NCBI RefSeq assembly: GCF_004684935.1 | Contig: NZ_SRJD01000004.1 | Coordinates: 158,272 to 222,271 of the forward strand | DNA length: 64,000 bases | Origin: Sporolactobacillus shoreae | GTDB taxonomy: Bacteria; Bacillota; Bacilli; Bacillales; Sporolactobacillaceae | Direction of reading: 5' to 3' | Shown here: positions 1 to 8,397 of the stretch, one piece after another | Layout: the number at the start of each line of letters is the position of its first letter | Position numbering within the stretch: the stretch's first letter is position 1 | Position numbers and translations under genes: made by a program | Notes under the pieces: model-generated | The model's database searches: none | Told to the model about the DNA's origin: nothing | The model's input: only the letters and a program-made list of their open reading frames with translations

Positions 1-705
1 GGCGACAATGAGGAACTGCAGATGATCAAATCGAATGTCCCGATTATTTATTATGGTTTTAATGAGGAGAACGATTTTCAGGCGCGGAATGTTGATTTTC
101 TTCCCGACGATTCAGGGACAACTTTTGACGCTTACGTTCGCAATGATTTTTACGGACATTTTAAAATCCGCGGATACGGGAAACACAATGTGCTCAATGC
201 ACTTGCTGTGATCGCATTCTGCAATTATATGAATGTGCCGATCCAATTGGTTCAGGAGAGACTCGCTCAGTTCCTGGGTGTCAAACGCCGCTTTTCGGAA
301 ACGAAACTGCCCGATTTTGATCAGATGATGATTGATGATTACGCCCATCATCCGACGGAAATCCGCGTGACAATACAGGCGGCCCGTGAAAAATATCCTG
401 ATCGAAAAATTGTCGCTATTTTCCAGCCGCATACTTATTCCAGAACGATGACTTTCATGGATGAATTCGCGGATGCATTGAAAACTGCGGATCAGGTCTA
501 TCTCTGCGATATTTTCGGTTCGGCACGTGAAAAAAGCGGTAAAACGTCGATCCACGATTTGCAGGATAGAATCCCGGGATCCCATATTTTGCACAACAGC
601 AATATTGAGGATCTGAAGAGCTATAGCCATAGTGTACTTCTGTTCATGGGGGCCGGTGATATCCAAAAATATCAGAGTGAATATAAAAAAGTACTGAAAC
701 CCTAA
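1..705 (+). CDS. murC: UDP-N-acetylmuramate--L-alanine ligase (MurC), C-terminal part
   Basis: Adds L-alanine to UDP-MurNAc using ATP, the first amino-acid step of cytoplasmic peptidoglycan precursor synthesis. The reading frame is open from base 1, so the N-terminal half lies outside the window; 234 residues remain. Visible are the end of the central ligase domain (the GKHNVLNA motif, which in Mur ligases contacts nucleotide and substrate) and the C-terminal domain opening with [10 protein letters not shown] and continuing with FQPHTYSRT, both highly characteristic of MurC. It is followed by ytxG- and ytxH-like genes, the same neighbours as in B. subtilis. Confident, but incomplete because of the window edge. 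Confidence 0.95.
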   Translation, partial: GDNEELQMIKSNVPIIYYGFNEENDFQARNVDFLPDDSGTTFDAYVRNDFYGHFKIRGYGKHNVLNALAVIAFCNYMNVPIQLVQERLAQFLGVKRRFSETKLPDFDQMMIDDYAHHPTEIRVTIQAAREKYPDRKIVAIFQPHTYSRTMTFMDEFADALKTADQVYLCDIFGSAREKSGKTSIHDLQDRIPGSHILHNSNIEDLKSYSHSVLLFMGAGDIQKYQSEYKKVLKP

Positions 706-733
706 GACTGGCAGTCCCCTTTTTGCTTTTTTT
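706..733 (+). terminator. possible weak terminator after murC
   Basis: A 4-bp stem (GACT/AGTC) with a 3-nt loop follows the stop codon and is trailed by T-rich sequence. The stem is too short to be convincing and may not terminate. Confidence 0.25.
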
Positions 734-871
734 CAATATTGTTAAATGATAAGATGAAGAAGAAGAAGTTCTGACTGAAGCATCTTAATCTCCGTATTCT
801 GTTATTTAAAAGGTATAGAAATACGCTTTTTTATCAAAATAATACAGTATCGACAAAAAGGGGGAATTTCG

Positions 872-1294
872 GTGGTTATTATTCTTTATTTGGCGGTCGC
901 CATTATCGCAGTCGCATTTTCGGTTCTTGTTTATTTTCTTGCGCAGACACTTAAGTCTGCGCAGAAAACGATGGATGATGTTGCTTCAACCCTTGAAGAT
1001 GTACAGGAACAGATGAAAGGGCTGAATGAAGAAACCACAGAATTGCTTCACCGGACAAATCTGCTCGCTGCCGATGTTCAGCACAAGTCCAAGAGCTTGA
1101 ACAGTATTTTTGACGCGGTTCAGGGCTTCGGCGAATCTCTGGGCAATGTTAACGACTCCGTCCGCAAGGTTACTGAGAGTATTGAACAAAGCGGGGAAGA
1201 GCACTCAGGAAAAATCGCGCAGACACTGCAATGGGGCAAGGCGGCAATTGATCTGCTGCATCGCTGGCAGAACGGGAAGAAATCCAACGGATAA
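872..1294 (+). CDS. ytxG: DUF948-containing membrane-anchored protein (YtxG-like)
   Basis: A 140-residue protein with one N-terminal membrane segment (about residues 2-24, almost all Ile/Leu/Val/Ala), then a long polar, heptad-like helical region (about 30-120) rich in Gln, Glu, Ser and Thr. This is the layout of the DUF948/YtxG family, whose biochemical role is not established. It starts at GTG behind an AAAAGGGGGAA Shine-Dalgarno. The next gene is ytxH-like, as in B. subtilis, where ytxGHJ are general-stress genes; no ytxJ follows here. I found no convincing sigma-B promoter. The family call rests on layout and synteny. Confidence 0.8.
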   Translation: MVIILYLAVAIIAVAFSVLVYFLAQTLKSAQKTMDDVASTLEDVQEQMKGLNEETTELLHRTNLLAADVQHKSKSLNSIFDAVQGFGESLGNVNDSVRKVTESIEQSGEEHSGKIAQTLQWGKAAIDLLHRWQNGKKSNG

Positions 1295-1320
1295 AAACGT
1301 GATCAAGGAGTGGACAAGCC

Positions 1321-1605
1321 ATGGGGAATGCTAATGGACAGCTTAAAAAAAGTCCTGCTTTCCTGTCCGGAGTTTTGCTCGGGAGCCTGATTGGGGCGGC
1401 TGCGGTCTATCTTATTGCGGTGCCTTCCGGGAAAAAACTGTTTCAGGACGTTCGGCAGGAAACGATTTCACTTAAAGGGAAAAGTACCGGCTTAATAAAA
1501 GCTGCGCGACAGAAGTCTATTGATTTGAAAAAAGCGGTAGTTCCAAATAGAGGAAATTCAGACAGTACAGAACGGATGATCCCCATACCCAGGGACTATG
1601 TCTGA
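1321..1605 (+). CDS. ytxH: YtxH-like small membrane protein
   Basis: A 94-residue protein with one glycine-rich membrane segment near the N-terminus (about residues 14-33, containing GVLLGSLIGAAAVYLI), then a basic/polar tail with GKKLF and a predicted helix. The glycine-rich helix followed by P-x-GKK-hydrophobic is typical of the YtxH-like domain, found in stress-related small proteins of unknown mechanism. An AAGGAG lies about 10 nt before the ATG. It sits 26 nt after ytxG and is probably cotranscribed. In B. subtilis ytxJ and aroA intervene before ccpA; both are absent here. Confidence 0.75.
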   Translation: MGNANGQLKKSPAFLSGVLLGSLIGAAAVYLIAVPSGKKLFQDVRQETISLKGKSTGLIKAARQKSIDLKKAVVPNRGNSDSTERMIPIPRDYV

Positions 1606-1746
1606 CAAATCAAAGAGATTATTGGGACTTTCTGTCGTTTCTTAACATATTTTAGATAGCTTAATACTTAATGGTTTGTTATGATAGATGTAATTAATGA
1701 GATAGGACATCAATTCATTTTGATGTATTTTTGTAATGCAGAAAAA

Positions 1747-1759
1747 TGAAAACGTTACA
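1747..1759 (+). promoter_or_regulatory. imperfect cre-like site upstream of ccpA
   Basis: TGAAAACGTTACA matches the left half and CG centre of the catabolite-responsive element consensus but is one base short in the right half. It lies about 37 nt before the ccpA start, so autoregulation is possible. Weak match. Confidence 0.3.
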
Positions 1760-1795
1760 GAGCGTGGATGTTAGCAAAAGGGGAGGAATGGACAA

Positions 1796-2794
1796 TTGAG
1801 TGCTACAATCTATGATGTTGCCCGTGAAGCAGGTGTTTCCATGGCAACAGTTTCCCGTGTGGTCAACGGGAATCCGAATGTTAAACCGACAACCAGAAAA
1901 AAGGTTTCTGAGGCGATAAAAAGGCTTGGATACCGCCCAAATGCTGTGGCACGGGGTCTCGCAAGCAAGAAGACGACAACCGTCGGAGTCATCATTCCCG
2001 ACATTTCAAGTGTGTTCTTCTCAGAATTGGCACGTGGGATAGAAGACATTGCAACGATGTACAAATATAACATTATTCTGTGCAACTCCGATCAAAACAA
2101 GGACAAAGAAATTCGTCTGATCCAGACTTTGCTGGGCAAACAGGTGGACGGTATTGTTTTTATGGGCGGAAAAATCGCGGAAGAGCACATTGAAGAATTT
2201 CAACAGTCTTCCGTTCCAGTTGTGCTTGCAGCCACTGTTGATGAAAATGGAAAGATTCCTTCTGTTAATATTGACTACGAACAGGCTGTTTTTGAAGTTA
2301 TTTCGCACTTCGTCAAGTCTGGGCACCGCAAGATCGGATTTATTGACGGTCCGCTTGAAGTACCGATCAGCGGGAAGTATAAGCTGAACGGCTATAAGCG
2401 CGCCCTCTCTGCCGCAGATATCCCATTTGATGAGACGCTGCTTTCCATTGGGGATTATACTTATGAGGCAGGGAAAGAAGCCACGGCGCAGTTCCTGGCA
2501 CAGGAAAACAGACCGACAGCCATTTTTGTTGATTCCGATGAAATGGCGATAGGCGCAATCCACGAAATACAGGATGAAGGCCTGAAAGTTCCTGAGGACA
2601 TTGAGGTTCTTAGCAGCGAGAATACACGGCTCGTTCAGATGGTGCGGCCAACTCTGTCGAGTATTGCAGAGCCTACATATGATATTGGTGCGGTTGCGAT
2701 GCGTCTGCTTACGAAACTGATGAATAATGAAAAAGTGGACAATGCGAAAGTCATCCTACCCCACAGGGTAGATTTCCGTATGTCTACGAAATAA
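1796..2794 (+). CDS. ccpA: catabolite control protein A (LacI/GalR family)
   Basis: A 332-residue global carbon regulator that, with HPr-Ser-P, binds cre sites. Residues 1-60 form the LacI-type HTH and hinge ([20 protein letters not shown], then [16 protein letters not shown]); the rest is a periplasmic-binding-protein-like core with [14 protein letters not shown] and [13 protein letters not shown] blocks that match CcpA closely. The start is TTG: GGGGAGG ends 9 nt upstream, and the nearby ATG at 1788 is out of frame and stops after three codons. Oddity: the usual IGFDNTR block reads VLSSENTR, that is S273-S274-E275 where G-F-D is expected. Cre-like sites lie at ytxK-ackA and citZ in this window. 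Confidence 0.95.
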   Translation: MSATIYDVAREAGVSMATVSRVVNGNPNVKPTTRKKVSEAIKRLGYRPNAVARGLASKKTTTVGVIIPDISSVFFSELARGIEDIATMYKYNIILCNSDQNKDKEIRLIQTLLGKQVDGIVFMGGKIAEEHIEEFQQSSVPVVLAATVDENGKIPSVNIDYEQAVFEVISHFVKSGHRKIGFIDGPLEVPISGKYKLNGYKRALSAADIPFDETLLSIGDYTYEAGKEATAQFLAQENRPTAIFVDSDEMAIGAIHEIQDEGLKVPEDIEVLSSENTRLVQMVRPTLSSIAEPTYDIGAVAMRLLTKLMNNEKVDNAKVILPHRVDFRMSTK

Positions 2795-2806
2795 AATAAT
2801 CGTGTC

Positions 2807-2836
2807 AAAAGCAGGCTGAAGAGCCTGCTTTTTTTG
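2807..2836 (+). terminator. ccpA intrinsic terminator
   Basis: An 8-bp perfect stem AGCAGGCT/AGCCTGCT with a GAAG loop, followed by a run of T. Flanking AAA/TTT lengthens the stem. Confidence 0.92.
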
Positions 2837-2849
2837 TGAGAATTTTCAG

Positions 2850-2875
2850 GGCTGTCCTATTGGGCAGCCTATTTT
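2850..2875 (+). terminator. second hairpin after ccpA
   Basis: GGCTGTCC/GGGCAGCC forms an 8-bp stem with one G-U pair and a 4-nt loop, followed by TATTTT. It may be a back-up terminator; the U tract is short. Confidence 0.45.
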
Positions 2876-3104
2876 ACAAATTAAGTATAAGTCTTCTGTA
2901 ACAGCATGAGGCAATGGGTTGTTATGATCAAAGGAGACGGGAACGGCGCAACAGTTGAACCGTAAAAAATGAGTCAACCGAATCGCATGAAGTTTGCACC
3001 GAAATCTTAATCAATCGCACTGAATCAAGATGAAATGGAACCAGGAGTTTGAAATTTTTGCAGATCAAGATAAATCCCGCTTTGAATCGTGCTCATGAAA
3101 TGGC

Positions 3105-3178
3105 TTTACCAGCCGGATTTGATACTTTACCAGCCGCAATCGCCAATTTACCAGCCGCATCCGAGATTTTACCAGCCA
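3105..3178. repeat. 21-bp periodic repeat, four units
   Basis: The core TTTACCAGCC(G) recurs at 3105, 3126, 3147 and 3168, exactly 21 bp apart, with about 10 variable bases between cores. Read forward it gives heptads beginning LPA; read on the minus strand it gives heptads with AGK. A plus-strand ORF covers it (TTG 3049 to 3264), but its only SD-like AGGAG lies 1 nt before that start, and the minus-strand frame is just 26 codons between stops. The rest of 2876-3333 holds nothing else I can support. Function unknown: degenerate coding repeat, binding-site array or selfish repeat are all possible. Confidence 0.7.
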
Positions 3179-3333
3179 GCAGCTATAATGTTGTATCTTT
3201 TCGCTACATTACAATGTCACAATCCATGTTTGCTCCGGCACGGCTTAGGATAGAATTTCCTTAACCCAAAAAGAAAAGGCCCGTTTTTTTTATACAGCAA
3301 AAAAAGTGGTGCAAAGAAATAAGAAGAAGTGTT

Positions 3334-3374
3334 TAAAAAAAGCTTTGCTTCCCTTTTTCAAGGGAGGCAAAGCT
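3334..3374 (-). terminator. terminator of the class A PBP gene
   Basis: On the minus strand AGCTTTGC..TCCCTT pairs with AAGGGA..GCAAAGCT around a short A-rich loop, then seven T. A long stem with a good U tract, 33 nt after the PBP stop codon. Confidence 0.92.
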
Positions 3375-3406
3375 CCAATCTGAAAAAATTGTGTGGTCAG
3401 TATGGG

Positions 3407-6010
3407 TTATGGCCTGATCTTACCCAGAAGCTTCGGATTTGCTGATTTCAGATCGATATAAGGAAAACGTGAGCTCATGATTTCAGGCTTTATTCTGAAT
3501 CCTCCGGAGGAGATCTGGTTTCCTGGCACGGGTTGATTCGCCGGCTGATTCGGATCCTGACTGTTGTTTTGCTGTGGCGCAGTGGAAGTCGCGTTCGCTG
3601 GTTCCAGAGCCTCTGTGTTATCCTTAGGCAGATATTTATTGTTGACGAGATCCGTTGTGACAAAGCCTGCCGATTGACACATCTGAGTCGGTTTCTGATC
3701 GGTTAAGCCACACATCTGCGTTTTGGAAATGCCCTGAGGCTGGGTAAAGCCTGTTTTCGGAGCCATCAGCTCCGGATCATCGCGATAGGCTGCGTTAGCA
3801 AAACCAGCCCATAATTGCCTGGTCTGTGTCGAATAAGCATACCGGTCCAGCTGACTGTTGTGAGAATAACCATTCCAAACTCCCATCGTTATATTCGGGT
3901 TGGATGCAACCAGCCAGGAGTCCCGCCAGTTTTGTGAAGTTCCTGTTTTTCCGGCCCAATCAGCAGAAAAATCAAGCAGACCTGAAAGGCTCCGTCCAGT
4001 GCCGTATTTAAAGACGTCGCGCATCATATCCAGCATCAGATAACTGGTCTGCGGAGTAAAAACCTGAACCGGTTTTGTCTGATGTTGATAGACAACGGTC
4101 CCTTTGCCGTCAATAATTTTATCAATCATATAGGCATCAACGAAATTCCCGTTATTGGCGAAAGTCGTGTACGCGTCTGTATTCTCTTCAACAGTTACTC
4201 CTTTAGTGATTCCTCCCAGTGCCGCGGAAACATTATATCCGTCTGAGCCAACAAGGGATGTAATGCCCATTTCTTTCAGATAATCGGGAGCCTTATTAGT
4301 CGCCAGGCTCAGCCTGGTGAACGTATCAACAGCTGGAACGTTGTGTGACAGGGCAAGAGCCGTCCGTACGGTTTCGAAACCATGAAAAAGCTTGGTTGTT
4401 GCGGTTGAGCCATAATCGGTCGGCTGATAGCTCTGACCATTCACTGTGCGTTTATATGGCAAATCGGCAACAATAGAACCCGGTTGAATCAGGCCAAGCT
4501 CCATTGAAGGGGCGTATACAAGCAACGGTTTCATCGTAGAGCCGTTTTGCCTTGTCACTTCGGTGGCGTAATTATACTGGGAAATCTGAAATCCGCGGCC
4601 ACCGACAAAACTGATAATTTTTCCCGTTTTATTATCAATCAGTACAGAGCCCACCTGCATTGAATCCTTGATGGTTTTTTGTTTCCCAGAGGAGGATACC
4701 GTAATCGTTTTATCGGGACTGTACCCGTTATAATTTTGAGCGACGGTCTGCATGTCGTCATAGATTGACTTGTTAATGGTTGTATAAATCTTGTATCCGC
4801 CGTACTGCAGATCCTTCAGGGCGTCATTCATCAATCCGGAAAAAAGTTGATAATGATTCTTTACATCGCTTAAATTATATCCATGCACTTTTGCGATCTG
4901 TGCCAGAGATTTGCCCTTATACACATTGTTGCTCTCTTCATAGAGCATCTTCGTGTAATTCTGATAATCGTTATAAAGGCTGCTTCCGTTATATCCCTCC
5001 TGGCTTGCCAGTTTCTCCGCAAGAATGATTGTTGCTCTCTTTTCCACTTCCTGAGATAGATAAGGATAATCGTTGCCGGCCACTTTCCCAGGCTTCGAGA
5101 AATGTTTGCGGTAGTCATATTTCAGTGCCGAATCCAGCTGAGCTTTATTAATATAACCGGTCGCATACATTCGCTGCAGTACGGTATGTGCTCGGCTGAT
5201 ACCAGCCGAAACGTCACTCTTCAGGCCACCCCGGTTTTTAAATGGGGTGTAGGTAAACGGATTTTTCGGCAGCCCGGCAAGAAAAGCGGCCTGCGGAATA
5301 TTCAACTTGTCCGCGCTGACATTGAAAATACCTTCAGCGGCAGCTGAAGCACCTGCTACATTCCTGCCTGTGGAATCCCGGCCGAAGGGCGCCATGTTGA
5401 GGTAGGATTCGAGGATTTGATCTTTATTGAAAAATTTTTCAACACGCATGGCAAGTAATATTTCTTTGAATTTTCTGTCAATAGTGACTTGACTGTTCAG
5501 AACCTGGTTTTTTACCAGCTGCTGTGTGATCGAACTTCCACCGGAAACTTGAGGCTCATGTAGAAATTGTTCCAGACTTGCGCGAATGACCGCTTTAGGG
5601 ACCACTCCGTGATGCTGGTAGTAAAGTTCATCCTCAATCGCTACTACCGCATGTGTCAGATTTGGTGAGATATCGCTCAATTGAGTTTTTGTACGGATCA
5701 GGTCGCTGTTCATCTTGCCGATCGGAATATTGCCTGCAAAATAACTTTCGCTGCTCTCACTGTAGCTGTTAATGTCCTTGTTCAGAGTGCTGTAACTAAG
5801 CACAGGCTGATTTCTGACCAGCTTCGCGAAATAGCCTGAAGCCGTACCGACAGCAAAAAAAGCGCCGATGACAAAAACACAAAGGGTGATCAAAAAGGAC
5901 TGCCAGATTATATTTTGTGCTCTACGGAGAGTCCGGACGGCTGGGCTCGTGGACCAAAATTCCGCAAGCCTGTTAAAAAGGTCGGAAAAACGTTTGAATT
6001 GGAGCCGCAT
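3407..6010 (-). CDS. class A penicillin-binding protein (transglycosylase/transpeptidase)
   Basis: An 867-residue bifunctional peptidoglycan synthase: a short cytoplasmic N-terminus, one membrane helix (about 34-59), a glycosyltransferase-51 domain with EDELYYQHHG (catalytic Glu126) and GGSSITQQLVKN, then a transpeptidase domain with active-site STMK (Ser491-Lys494), SHN (555-557) and KTGTS (688-692). The C-terminal ~60 residues are Asn/Gln/Pro-rich. A ~75-residue insert (about 325-400, with QIAKVHGYNLSDV) separates the two catalytic domains. The start is the ATG behind AAGGAGATATGCC; an upstream in-frame TTG (6058) has no ribosome site. In B. subtilis tyrS lies next to rpsD at this place. 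I cannot assign a specific PBP name. Confidence 0.93.
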   Translation of the reverse strand: MRLQFKRFSDLFNRLAEFWSTSPAVRTLRRAQNIIWQSFLITLCVFVIGAFFAVGTASGYFAKLVRNQPVLSYSTLNKDINSYSESSESYFAGNIPIGKMNSDLIRTKTQLSDISPNLTHAVVAIEDELYYQHHGVVPKAVIRASLEQFLHEPQVSGGSSITQQLVKNQVLNSQVTIDRKFKEILLAMRVEKFFNKDQILESYLNMAPFGRDSTGRNVAGASAAAEGIFNVSADKLNIPQAAFLAGLPKNPFTYTPFKNRGGLKSDVSAGISRAHTVLQRMYATGYINKAQLDSALKYDYRKHFSKPGKVAGNDYPYLSQEVEKRATIILAEKLASQEGYNGSSLYNDYQNYTKMLYEESNNVYKGKSLAQIAKVHGYNLSDVKNHYQLFSGLMNDALKDLQYGGYKIYTTINKSIYDDMQTVAQNYNGYSPDKTITVSSSGKQKTIKDSMQVGSVLIDNKTGKIISFVGGRGFQISQYNYATEVTRQNGSTMKPLLVYAPSMELGLIQPGSIVADLPYKRTVNGQSYQPTDYGSTATTKLFHGFETVRTALALSHNVPAVDTFTRLSLATNKAPDYLKEMGITSLVGSDGYNVSAALGGITKGVTVEENTDAYTTFANNGNFVDAYMIDKIIDGKGTVVYQHQTKPVQVFTPQTSYLMLDMMRDVFKYGTGRSLSGLLDFSADWAGKTGTSQNWRDSWLVASNPNITMGVWNGYSHNSQLDRYAYSTQTRQLWAGFANAAYRDDPELMAPKTGFTQPQGISKTQMCGLTDQKPTQMCQSAGFVTTDLVNNKYLPKDNTEALEPANATSTAPQQNNSQDPNQPANQPVPGNQISSGGFRIKPEIMSSRFPYIDLKSANPKLLGKIRP

Positions 6011-6097
6011 GGCATATCTCCTTATATTGAAGTATGAGACAGATGGGGTGTAAATCAAAAAATAAACGCATTAATTTTCTTAACACTTTAGGAAAGA

Positions 6098-6125
6098 ATC
6101 CTACGCTGCAGGTTGATTTTACCAA
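6098..6125 (-). promoter_or_regulatory. possible sigma-A promoter for the PBP gene
   Basis: On the minus strand TTGGTA (6120-6125), 16-nt spacer, TAGGAT (6098-6103), about 90 nt before the PBP start. Moderate match. Confidence 0.4.
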
Positions 6126-6192
6126 GTTTTCTTTATCTTAGCCTAAATGAAATGGCTTGAAAAGGAAAAACAAGGAAGCTTGCAGCATCTAT

Positions 6193-6224
6193 AAAAAAAT
6201 CCCGCCTGCTTTGAGCGGACGGGA
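6193..6224 (-). terminator. rpsD intrinsic terminator
   Basis: On the minus strand CCCGTCCGCT pairs with AGCAGGCGGG (one mismatch, one wobble) around CAA, followed by ATTTTTTTAT, shortly after the rpsD stop. Confidence 0.85.
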
Positions 6225-6238
6225 AAAATTCAGCCTTA

Positions 6239-6841
6239 TTATTTCGAATAAAATTCGACAATCATAGCTTCTGTGATTTCCGCAGGAAGTTCTGATCGTT
6301 CCGGAAGCCGGCTGAAAGTCGCTTCCAGATTCTTTTCGTCAAACGATAAGTATTCAGGAACGAATGTGTTCGTTTCCAGAGAGTCCTTGATAATATCAAG
6401 ATTCCGTGATTTTTCCCGAACGCCAATCGTTTCGCCCGGCTTAACGCGATATGAAGGAATATCAACGCGTTTGCCGTTTACTGTAATATGACCGTGATTG
6501 ACAAGCTGACGAGCCTGGCGGCGTGTCCGTGCAAGACCGATCCGGTAAACCAGATTGTCGAGACGGGATTCAAGCAGAATCATAAAGTTTGCGCCGTGAA
6601 CGCCTTTTAATTTAGCCGCATCGTCAAATGTGCGGCGGAACTGACGTTCATTCAGCCCATACATGAAACGCAGTTTCTGTTTTTCCTGCTGCTGAAGACC
6701 GTATTCAGACAGCTTGATACGCTGGGTCGGGCCGTGCTGACCCGGTGCGTAAGGACGCCTTTCAAGTTCTTTTCCCGTACCGCTGAGCGAAATGCCCAGA
6801 CGGCGTGATTTCTTCCAAATCGGACCAGTGTAGCGAGCCAT
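6239..6841 (-). CDS. rpsD: 30S ribosomal protein S4
   Basis: A primary 16S rRNA-binding protein that nucleates small-subunit assembly; in B. subtilis it also represses its own mRNA. 200 residues, the standard Bacillota length. The N-terminus [16 protein letters not shown] and the S4 RNA-binding domain ([26 protein letters not shown]) are unmistakable. A strong AAGGAGGAG precedes the ATG by 9 nt. The gene stands alone with its own promoter, a ~220-nt leader and a terminator, as expected for an autoregulated rpsD. Confidence 0.98.
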   Translation of the reverse strand: MARYTGPIWKKSRRLGISLSGTGKELERRPYAPGQHGPTQRIKLSEYGLQQQEKQKLRFMYGLNERQFRRTFDDAAKLKGVHGANFMILLESRLDNLVYRIGLARTRRQARQLVNHGHITVNGKRVDIPSYRVKPGETIGVREKSRNLDIIKDSLETNTFVPEYLSFDEKNLEATFSRLPERSELPAEITEAMIVEFYSK

Positions 6842-7058
6842 AAATATGACTCCTCCTTCGTCATTTTATTAGGGAACGTTCAGTTACACAAAACAATCCC
6901 TGTATGGTATAAAATGACACTTCCGGGAGTTTTTTCCGAAGCTATTTTGCCATCTTGCATCTTCGCCCAGGCAGCCTAGGTTACGCGGTGCACCTCTTAA
7001 GTAGAGGAACAAAATAAAAGGACTTCGAAATCTTTCCGGTTCTGCCTCATTTTACACA
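6842..7058 (-). promoter_or_regulatory. rpsD 5' leader, candidate S4 autoregulatory element
   Basis: About 215 nt between the predicted transcription start and the rpsD ribosome site, containing several short helices (for example CCTCTACTTAAGAGG, and the ACCTAGG/CCTGGG segment). Bacillus rpsD mRNAs carry a structured leader bound by S4; position, length and the GC-rich core (about 6960-7000) fit. I could not fold it, and no intrinsic terminator is visible, which agrees with translational control. Confidence 0.6.
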
Positions 7059-7064
7059 ACCGCC

Positions 7065-7094
7065 ATTATACCGTTTTTGGAGGCTTCCTGTCAA
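7065..7094 (-). promoter_or_regulatory. sigma-A promoter of rpsD
   Basis: Perfect TTGACA (7089-7094) and TATAAT (7065-7070) with an 18-nt spacer on the minus strand, in the gap between the GAF gene and rpsD. Confidence 0.9.
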
Positions 7095-7112
7095 ATTCAC
7101 ATGGACATTCCA

Positions 7113-7565
7113 TTATAGATAAAGGGCCAGCGTTTCGGCAAATGCCTCAAGAAATTGCTGATCATCTTCGGAGAAACGTTCAGTAACCGGGCTATCAATG
7201 TCAAGAACACCAATTAGCTGATCACCGGCCATCAGTGGGATAACGATTTCCGAACGCGAATCCTCATCGCAGGCAATATGTCCGGGAAATTCGTGGACAT
7301 CGGCAACACGGATGATTTCCTTCTTTTTCGCAGCGGTCCCGCAAACCCCTTTACCAACCGGAATGCGGATGCACGCCGGTTTACCCTGAAAGGGTCCGAG
7401 AACAAGCTCGTTCTTCTCAAGCAAGTAGAATCCGACCCAGTTAATGCGGTCCAGGCATTGATTGAGCCAGGCGGAGCTGTTTGCCAGGTTGGCGATCTTA
7501 TTCGGCTCGTCTTTTATTAGCGATTCAAGAACCTGAATTCTTGTTTTATTGACAGAATTCATCAT
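7113..7565 (-). CDS. free methionine-(R)-sulfoxide reductase, GAF-domain type (YtsP-like)
   Basis: A 150-residue single GAF domain. The fRMsr family reduces free methionine-R-sulfoxide with thioredoxin. The three family cysteines are present: Cys65 (KPACIRI), Cys75 (GKGVCGTA) and Cys99 (HIACDEDSRSE), plus the GVLDIDSP block that closes the domain. Two ATGs stand in tandem behind GAGGAG; either could be used. It lies upstream of rpsD on the same strand, the B. subtilis ytsP position, with the strong rpsD promoter in between. Oxidative repair is inferred from family, not shown. Confidence 0.88.
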   Translation of the reverse strand: MMNSVNKTRIQVLESLIKDEPNKIANLANSSAWLNQCLDRINWVGFYLLEKNELVLGPFQGKPACIRIPVGKGVCGTAAKKKEIIRVADVHEFPGHIACDEDSRSEIVIPLMAGDQLIGVLDIDSPVTERFSEDDQQFLEAFAETLALYL

Positions 7566-7691
7566 TTTTCTCCTCGGTTTTCTAATGAATTACCCTCATT
7601 TTATCAGATCAGGAAGAAAGTTTCAGCCGGGCTGTCGAAAGATTTTTGCAGGGGTAGCGGGCTTTTGTAAGAAAGTTTTTATATTATAGGA

Positions 7692-7697
7692 TATAAT
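7692..7697 (+). promoter_or_regulatory. -10 element upstream of the TetR gene
   Basis: A perfect TATAAT overlaps an in-frame ATG (7696), so that ATG would lie upstream of the transcription start. The only -35-like hexamer (TTGTAA, 7665) is 21 nt away, so promoter strength is unclear. Confidence 0.5.
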
Positions 7698-7725
7698 GTG
7701 TTCATCTGGGAAGGGATGCGTGCTT

Positions 7726-8397
7726 ATGGCGACAGAACAAGTCAATCCGGGCAGCGGAAGAAAATCGAAGGAAGCAGTCATCCATTCTGCTCTGAAGCTG
7801 TTCAATATGTCTGGGTATGACGGGACATCGGTACGGGCGATTGCCAAGGATGCCGGCGTCAACCTTGCGCTTGTGTCCTATTACTTCGGAGGAAAGCAGG
7901 GGTTGCTCGAGTATTTGATGTCCGCTTTTTTTGAAGGCTATCTGCAAGAGCTGGAGCAGGCGGAGCGTGATTCCGCCTCGAAAAAAGATACGTGCGATCG
8001 GCTGGTGTACATAGCCGACATGTTGATTACTTACCAGCAGAAGTTTTTTTACCTTTCCCGCTTCTGCCATAGGGAAATGACACTGGACAATCAGTTAGTC
8101 CGTGAGCTGATGTCTAGTTATCTGATGAAGGAAAAATATGTGCTGATCCGTCTTTTTGAGAAAATTCTTCCTGATGCGGCGATGGATCCTTCAGCAGCAG
8201 AATTTGCTGTTCTCCAATACAGGGATTTGATCATCATGCCTTTTTTGCAACCCCAGTTTCTTCGCGAAGTGTTTTTTCTGCGTCCGAGTGAGCCATCATT
8301 TCGCATCAATTATCTCCACTACATCAGCCGGTGGGCGAAGCAGCTCACGGGCCAGAGAAAAGAGACTGGCGAATTAAGGAGTCAGCCGAACAGATGA
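7726..8397 (+). CDS. TetR family transcriptional regulator (YttP-like)
   Basis: A 223-residue regulator with an N-terminal TetR HTH (about residues 15-60: AVIHSALKLFNMSGYDGTSV, then GVNLALVSYYFGGKQGLL) and a C-terminal helical ligand/dimer domain. Synteny (between the ytsP-like gene and ezrA) points to B. subtilis yttP. The ATG at 7726 was chosen because AAGGGA lies about 9 nt before it and the -10 box overlaps the earlier ATG at 7696. Its 3' end overlaps the convergent transporter gene by 16 bp. Ligand and targets are unknown; autoregulation would be typical but no operator was identified. Confidence 0.85.
   Translation: MATEQVNPGSGRKSKEAVIHSALKLFNMSGYDGTSVRAIAKDAGVNLALVSYYFGGKQGLLEYLMSAFFEGYLQELEQAERDSASKKDTCDRLVYIADMLITYQQKFFYLSRFCHREMTLDNQLVRELMSSYLMKEKYVLIRLFEKILPDAAMDPSAAEFAVLQYRDLIIMPFLQPQFLREVFFLRPSEPSFRINYLHYISRWAKQLTGQRKETGELRSQPNR

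Noticed and set aside
1788..1799. Three-codon ORF (ATG-GAC-AAT-TGA) overlapping the ccpA TTG start; a similar ATG-GCT-GAA-CAG-TGA overlaps the TSUP GTG start (9151-9163, minus)
   Set aside because: In both cases the ATG lies 0-1 nt from the SD, too close to be used, while the gene start is at 9-11 nt. Chance arrangement is more likely than leader peptides.
3049..3264. 71-codon ORF covering the 21-bp repeat
   Set aside because: The SD-like AGGAG stands 1 nt before its TTG, composition is repeat-driven and no family is recognisable. Kept only as a repeat.
6975..7000. T-box-like GGTGCACCGCG in the rpsD leader
   Set aside because: There is no specifier stem, no following terminator and the gene is ribosomal; the S4 leader explanation fits better.
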